Shown here piece by piece: positions 60,185 to 64,000 of a stretch of 64,000 bases of DNA (position 1 is its first letter; each line of letters begins with the position of its first letter). Source of the stretch: Azotimanducus sp965220185 (GTDB taxonomy: Bacteria; Pseudomonadota; Gammaproteobacteria; Pseudomonadales; Azotimanducaceae); contig OZ244807.1 of assembly GCA_965220185.1 (NCBI GenBank), positions 2,790,001-2,854,000 on the forward strand, in the 5' to 3' direction. The notes under the pieces were generated by a model. That model did not search any database. It saw only the letters and a list, made by a program, of their open reading frames with translations, and was not told the DNA's origin. The position numbers were made by a program, and so were the translations under genes.

Positions 60185-61018
60185 TCACTGCTTCTTCCGT
60201 TCAACATCGCGCAGTGCTTGCATGAGCGAGTGCTTTGCAATGGGTGTCGATGTGCGAGATAGCTGAAACAACGCGATATCTTGCTGCGCCTTCTCGAAAT
60301 CGAACGTTTGAAGTTTTTGTTCGGTGAGATACAGCCAGTTCAGCGGTGTCAGCTGTTCGCCTTCCCATGCTGATTGCTCTAACGCTGCGTTGAGCATGTC
60401 GAAATTCGGTTCGAGTCCGGGATGTGCTCGTAGAAACCAGTCGAGATCGTACACATCGCGACCTTTCATCCACGGGCGCGTCAATAGCGCCGCAAGTTTC
60501 CCCGCCATCAGGCTGCCAAGATCGTGACACCACAAGATGAGGTTGCCTTCGGGCGCAACGTCAACGTGCGCTTTTTGCCGTTCTGATCGGGAATGCGCAG
60601 GCGGGTTTGTATCGACTTCAAATTTGATTCTGAAGTTTTGACTTGCATGAGGCGAAAGCCCTGCTTGATACATGAGTCCGGGAAATTGGATTTCTGCCTT
60701 CTTCACAGCCGTTTTGCTGCGCCGTAGTTTGATCTGACAGGCGTATCCTTCATACGACATGATGCGATTTGTTTTCGCAAGGATTTTCTCTAAATCGAAG
60801 CCATCCGAGTCGTAGAGCGAAAAGTCAAGGTCTTCCGAAAAGCGCCCAATGCCATGCACCATTCGCAAGCATGTTCCGCCAAGGAAAGAAATGCTTGGCG
60901 CGGCCCAGGCTTTCACAAGACTCCGCAGCACCGCCTTCTGGAGGTGTTCGCGGAACATCCCGAATTTAAGACCTTCGGGCTGCTGATCTAATACAGCATC
61001 AAGCACGCTGCGTGTCAT
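60185..61018 (-). CDS. AbiEii-type nucleotidyltransferase toxin
   Basis: 277 residues from ATG 61018, which overlaps the AbiEi stop by 4 bp; the open frame extends to 61048 but coupling favours 61018. The active site FLGGTCLRMVHGIGRFSEDLDFSL, cited in parts, has GGT at 47-49 and Ser61, Asp63 and Asp65, complete for the DUF1814 nucleotidyltransferase family. KGRDVYDLDWFL near 190 is the second conserved block. These type IV toxins modify tRNA or other targets and abort phage infection. It is the only intact member of three in the window. Confidence 0.9.
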   Translation of the reverse strand: MTRSVLDAVLDQQPEGLKFGMFREHLQKAVLRSLVKAWAAPSISFLGGTCLRMVHGIGRFSEDLDFSLYDSDGFDLEKILAKTNRIMSYEGYACQIKLRRSKTAVKKAEIQFPGLMYQAGLSPHASQNFRIKFEVDTNPPAHSRSERQKAHVDVAPEGNLILWCHDLGSLMAGKLAALLTRPWMKGRDVYDLDWFLRAHPGLEPNFDMLNAALEQSAWEGEQLTPLNWLYLTEQKLQTFDFEKAQQDIALFQLSRTSTPIAKHSLMQALRDVERKKQ

Positions 61019-61695
61019 GCCCACTTCCGTTGGTTTGCCCTTTCCCATTCGTGCTCTGCGTCGATTTCCACGGAGATTTTCGAGGCGAATGCTGGCATCC
61101 GATTGCCGTTGAAACGGTCCGCATAGCGAATGAGCTTGTCTTTATCGATCAGCAGGTAGTCAAGCCTGAGTTCGTTGATAAAGCCGTCATGCAAGCAATC
61201 ATCCTCAAAGTCGTACATCCAATCGAGCAGTGCTTTTTCTGGTTCGGCGAAGAGGTATCTTTTTGGCTGATCTCGTCCGATCTCAAAGTATTGGCATCCG
61301 AACGCATGTGCAAGCGGCGCGCGTCGAAATTGAATCAATCTCCGACCGGCCTCCGTTTCAAAGTATTCCCATCGTGGTTTGACATTGACGCCGTATGCGG
61401 CAATTTGAAACGCTGTATCAGGGATCACACCGTAATACGACAGTGCGGTTTCCGCGCTCACCCATGCGCCGGGATGAATCTTTTGAAAAAACTCAATGGG
61501 GCATGCAGGTGCGCCATGACGATATGGCGCGTTGATTGCGTATAACCCCCTACGGAGCTTTGTGAGCTTCCCTGCCTGGCACCAGCGACCAAGCTGAATC
61601 CGCAAGCCATGCCGCTGCGCCTTCGATACCATCAAATCCTGCACCGCAAAACACGGCTCATCGCCGACCAATCGAATAAGCTCTGAGAAGTTCAT
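61015..61695 (-). CDS. AbiEi-type antitoxin
   Basis: 226 residues. The N-terminal winged helix is clear (LIRLVGDEPCFAVQDL, then WCQAGKLTKLRRGLYAIN near 38-55), and SAETALSYYGVIPDT is the second conserved AbiEi block. The C-terminal part is the antitoxin domain (RDQPKRYLFAEPEKALLDWMY, in parts). AbiEi proteins repress their own promoter. The upstream region (rightward, 61696-61741) contains two CATGTATA repeats 32 bp apart, plausible operator halves. It forms a complete AbiE system with 60185-61018. Confidence 0.87.
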   Translation of the reverse strand: MNFSELIRLVGDEPCFAVQDLMVSKAQRHGLRIQLGRWCQAGKLTKLRRGLYAINAPYRHGAPACPIEFFQKIHPGAWVSAETALSYYGVIPDTAFQIAAYGVNVKPRWEYFETEAGRRLIQFRRAPLAHAFGCQYFEIGRDQPKRYLFAEPEKALLDWMYDFEDDCLHDGFINELRLDYLLIDKDKLIRYADRFNGNRMPAFASKISVEIDAEHEWERANQRKWA

Positions 61696-61725
61696 AGATT
61701 TTAGTATACATGCTTGTGTTGTTTA

Positions 61726-61741
61726 GGGACTTATATACATG
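61726..61741. repeat. 16-base motif GGGAYTTATATACATG, copy 2
   Basis: GGGACTTATATACATG, 31 bp upstream of the AbiEi start on the opposite strand. On that strand it contains CATGTATA, repeated again at about 61707. It may be an AbiEi operator or a mobile-element end. Apart from this the 61696-61813 gap shows nothing clear. Confidence 0.5.
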
Positions 61742-61813
61742 TCATTTCCAATAGGATTGGTGCATCGCGCTATAATCGTGTCTTGGCAGCCGAGTCTCGC
61801 ATGGGCTACCGCG

Positions 61814-62059
61814 GTGACAAGACAGGAACTTATCGATCATTTGGGGCTGAAGCCGTGTGTACAGCCACCGCTCCCAGACCACTTCTTCAGGCAGCCCGGA
61901 GAACCTTCGCACACCGAAGAAACAGCACGGGCTGCCTATTCTGATACGCTTCGAGACAAATATATTCAAACCGGGAAATTGAAGAAGGTTCTAGGGCGTG
62001 TTCACACTATGAATGCTGACGCTGCCGAGTCCCGTTTTCCGCCAGACAAGGCCGAGTAA
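61814..62059 (+). pseudogene. Small protein of PIN pair 2, interrupted by family-C element
   Basis: From GTG 61814 (an in-frame ATG at 61739 is a less likely start) the frame reads TRQELIDHLGLKPCVQ to GKLKKVL, homologous to 54041-54250 (EELIEYFGL ... GKLYTPKKK). At 61991 it runs into a CTAG and then into repeat sequence, ending with 20 foreign residues at 62059. Removing 61995-62311 (element plus one CTAG) joins VL to DGLDQEPCLSR and a stop at 62344-62346, giving the same PCLxR end and the same 16 bp overlap as pair 1. So the gene was intact before insertion. Confidence 0.75.
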
Positions 62060-62307
62060 GCGCAGTGTGGCCTGCCCCACATTCATGCAGGAGCATGAAT
62101 GCACGGCGTAGCCGCCCTTGAGGGGTGGGTACATGGATGTACCCACTGTCATAAGCGCACGAGAACGCAGGCTGGCGGAAAACGGGGCTGGCCCGAAGGG
62201 TTGTCGCATGGGCAAGAGCCGAAGCGACCGATTTGGCGCATGCGATTCGGCTTTTTCGGCTCTTGCACAGGGGACAACAGCGCCAGCGGGCATAGTGTGA
62301 ACACGCC
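61995..62307. repeat. Palindromic MITE-like element, family C
   Basis: 313 bp between CTAG 61991-61994 and 62308-62311. Terminal inverted repeats GGCGTGTTCACACTATG are perfect over 17 bases. Internal hairpins: CCCGTTTTCCGCCAG with its complement, CATGCAGGAGCATG, GTGGGTACATGGATGTACCCAC, and GGGCAAGAGCCGAA with its complement. The arms are linked by CCCGAAGGG as in families A and B. The middle shares two hairpins with 53349-53577. It sits inside the small gene of PIN pair 2. It holds the 62060-62330 gap. Confidence 0.85.
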
Positions 62308-62330
62308 CTAGACGGACTTGATCAAGAACC

Positions 62331-63170
62331 ATGTCTGTCGCGGTAGATACAAATCACCTCATTAAGCCAACTCAACGCAAACTGATTGCTACTTGGCGAG
62401 AGTCTTCTTTAAGTCACGCCACAATCCTGCCCGTTGTGGCTAACGAACTCACGCACAATAACTACGAAGATGACCTGAATAGCGCAATAGCCCGCATACA
62501 GCAAAGGTGTCGCCCAATGACAGCGCGGAGCGATTTGCGGCTCGCTTTTACTGCTCGCTGCGACCAATGGTGGCTACAGCAATTCAACAATCCGCAAAGC
62601 ATATATCAAGTCCGAAAAATGACACCCGACGAATATGCCACATCATTCGAACTCTTGGAAGTGCTCCCGCTTGAAGCATTTCCGAAGCGGCGGCGAGAAG
62701 ATATGCTGATTGATTCAGACGCAAATATCGTGAGCCAAGCCATTTCAACTGAGCAGCATCTACTTGTGACATCCGACACGAACACAATCAAGATACATAT
62801 TCTCAATGATTGGATTGTTCAGCACGGCCATACATATGGCATCAGACCAGAAGAAACAATCTTTGAACACGACCTCGTCTTTGAGAAGCTCTTTGAAGAA
62901 AATCCAAAAGAACTACTCGCCATTGCCATCGCAGCATCATGGCCGCTTGAAGCAGACGCTTCGAACAACGCCATCATCAGCAACTTTGAAGGCCATCTCC
63001 TAGCGATGAAGGGCGCACTCCTGCCAAGAACAGCGGACCTTTTAAGAGAAGAATGGGACAAGCGGAAAGACGAATCCGGGATTCTTAAATTTGTGGAGGC
63101 GAATTACCTGCCACGCCAAACGCGTGCTGCGGAATTGACACACCCGGCAATTACGGAAGAGGCAAGCTGA
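62331..63170 (+). CDS. PIN-like domain protein, paralogue of 54235-55092
   Basis: 279 residues, MSVAVDTNHLIKPTQRKL. Acidic active-site positions match the paralogue: Asp6, Glu39 (VANEL), the Asp of SDANIVSQAI and that of LVTSDTNTIK. The C-terminal part is also homologous (NDWIVQHGHTYG, ASWPLEADA, LAMKGALLPR), so length and both domains are conserved. The partner small gene is disrupted by the family-C element, which leaves the ATG 19 bp from the element. If the small protein is an antitoxin, this toxin would be unguarded; its expression may therefore be lost. Function inferred. Confidence 0.72.
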   Translation: MSVAVDTNHLIKPTQRKLIATWRESSLSHATILPVVANELTHNNYEDDLNSAIARIQQRCRPMTARSDLRLAFTARCDQWWLQQFNNPQSIYQVRKMTPDEYATSFELLEVLPLEAFPKRRREDMLIDSDANIVSQAISTEQHLLVTSDTNTIKIHILNDWIVQHGHTYGIRPEETIFEHDLVFEKLFEENPKELLAIAIAASWPLEADASNNAIISNFEGHLLAMKGALLPRTADLLREEWDKRKDESGILKFVEANYLPRQTRAAELTHPAITEEAS

Positions 63171-63304
63171 GGTGCTCCCCAATTTTCGGACATCTTGCTA
63201 AGCTGTGCTCAAAGCCGAGGACGCGCCCGAGCTGCCTGTCCCGATCATCTCGGGGCACCGACCGGAGCGCACCTTATTTTCCGCCCTCGAACTGTCCAAA
63301 GAAT

Positions 63305-63320
63305 GGGATTTATATACATG
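63305..63320. repeat. 16-base motif GGGAYTTATATACATG, copy 3, before tnpB
   Basis: GGGATTTATATACATG, ending 35 bp before the tnpB ATG. It could be part of the left end of an IS200/IS605-type element. The gap 63171-63304 holds a short hairpin CCCGATCATCTCGGG at 63239-63253 and nothing else recognisable. Confidence 0.5.
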
Positions 63321-63355
63321 ACTCCCCCGCTCCAAACATCAAGTAAAATAACAAC

Positions 63356-64000
63356 ATGGAATACGCCCATCGCACAACCCGCTACCGCCTGCTTCCGCGC
63401 ACCCGGGCGAAGCATCAACTGTTGTGGCAGGTGACCGGCGCATGTGTCTATGTGTGGAATCAGATGCTCGAACGGAACGAAGAGGAATATGCGTGGCATG
63501 AACGAATTCCGTGGGTGCTTCCGAAGCCATCAACTCGGTTTGAATCAACCGCAAAGGTCTTCACACAACTTCGAGCGAAGACAGACTGGCTGCAGGCACT
63601 GCCGTTCGGCGCTGTTCGGCATACGCTTAAGGACCAAGCCCTCGCGTGGGAGAGGTACTTCAAGCACCAAGCTGGTCGTCCGAAGTACAAGTCAAAGTAT
63701 CGAACACGGACGGTGACGTTTCCCGAACCGGGTCATTTCAAACTTGCCGGGCAGCACATCCGATTGCAGAAACTTGGCTGGTTCCGTCTCGCCCGCAAAG
63801 GCGAAGACCCGTATCGTGACCACGAGGCGCGGGCAGTGACCATCAAACGTGAACGCGGGAAGTGGTATGCGACGGTGCGGTATCGAGTCCCTGCGTGCGA
63901 AGTCGAGCGTATTGACGATGGTCACGCTGTCGGTGTCGATATGAACGTGGCACAGGTCGCGACAAGCGACGGCGAGATCATGAGGTTGGACAGTGAGCGT
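63356..64000 (+). CDS. tnpB: TnpB (IS200/IS605 OrfB) RNA-guided nuclease, N-terminal part (cut by window edge)
   Basis: Open frame of 215 codons from ATG 63356 to the end of the window with no stop. The start MEYAHRTTRYRLLP and ACVYVWNQMLERNEEEY are the OrfB helix-turn-helix/recognition region. KYKSKYRTRTVTFPEP and KWYATVRYRVP form the WED-like beta part. HAVGVDMNVAQVATSDGE contains the RuvC-I Asp at 195. The second and third RuvC motifs and the zinc finger lie outside the window. No tnpA is seen upstream. TnpB cuts DNA guided by an RNA from the element's 3' end. Confidence 0.88.
   Translation, partial: MEYAHRTTRYRLLPRTRAKHQLLWQVTGACVYVWNQMLERNEEEYAWHERIPWVLPKPSTRFESTAKVFTQLRAKTDWLQALPFGAVRHTLKDQALAWERYFKHQAGRPKYKSKYRTRTVTFPEPGHFKLAGQHIRLQKLGWFRLARKGEDPYRDHEARAVTIKRERGKWYATVRYRVPACEVERIDDGHAVGVDMNVAQVATSDGEIMRLDSER

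Overview
The window looks like part of the accessory, catabolic genome of a Gram-negative proteobacterium. Two TonB-dependent outer-membrane receptors and the many acyl-CoA enzymes suggest a marine-type gammaproteobacterium, but the sequence does not fix the taxon. There are no rRNA or tRNA genes, no CRISPR array and no housekeeping genes. Dense catabolic operons alternate with small palindromic mobile repeats, insertion-sequence material and toxin-antitoxin genes, some of them broken.

Layout. 1-3686: end of a luciferase-like flavin enzyme, two short-chain dehydrogenases and an acyl-CoA ligase. 3687-14927 (minus): TonB receptor, DgcA-like flavin/Fe-S oxidoreductase, EtfA, EtfB, a membrane EtfD-like Fe-S protein, then AcuI-type reductase, an isochorismatase-fold protein lacking the usual triad, and an alpha/beta hydrolase. 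15405-25826 (minus): hydrolase, aryl-AMP ligase, maleate isomerase, HyuB-like protein with a fused acetone-carboxylase-gamma-like tail, LLM flavin enzyme, HyuA-like ATPase and an epimerase, ending in a PIN-toxin fragment. 25969-37053: acyl-CoA ligase, SRPBCC protein, amidohydrolase, CoA-transferase, double acyl-CoA dehydrogenase, SnoaL-like protein, OYE-like reductase and two enoyl-CoA hydratases. 37170-40329: IS5-type element, palindromic repeat and HipBA. 40437-47016: P450, two MFS transporters and a second TonB receptor with a G10 tract. 47124-52627: SCP2-thiolase-like protein, DUF35 partner, ligase and arylsulfatase. 52738-64000: AbiEii relics, two copies of a small-protein/PIN-like pair, ferredoxin, hydrolase, two SDRs, an amidohydrolase, an intact AbiE pair and the start of tnpB.

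How the genes fit together. The catabolic genes suggest uptake of a hydrophobic or aromatic compound through TonB receptors, sulfate removal, P450/ferredoxin oxidation, CoA activation, beta-oxidation-like and retro-aldol steps, and electron delivery from flavoenzymes through ETF and the EtfD-like membrane protein. The substrate cannot be read from the sequence. I saw no dedicated transcription regulator in the catabolic part.

The most unusual material is non-coding or small. At least three families of about 260-315 bp elements carry terminal inverted repeats and are flanked by CTAG. Each is built of long-stem hairpin arms joined by a CCCGAAGGG linker. They sit at operon boundaries, recombine with each other, and in one case interrupt the small gene of a PIN-like pair whose intact paralogue lies 8 kb away.
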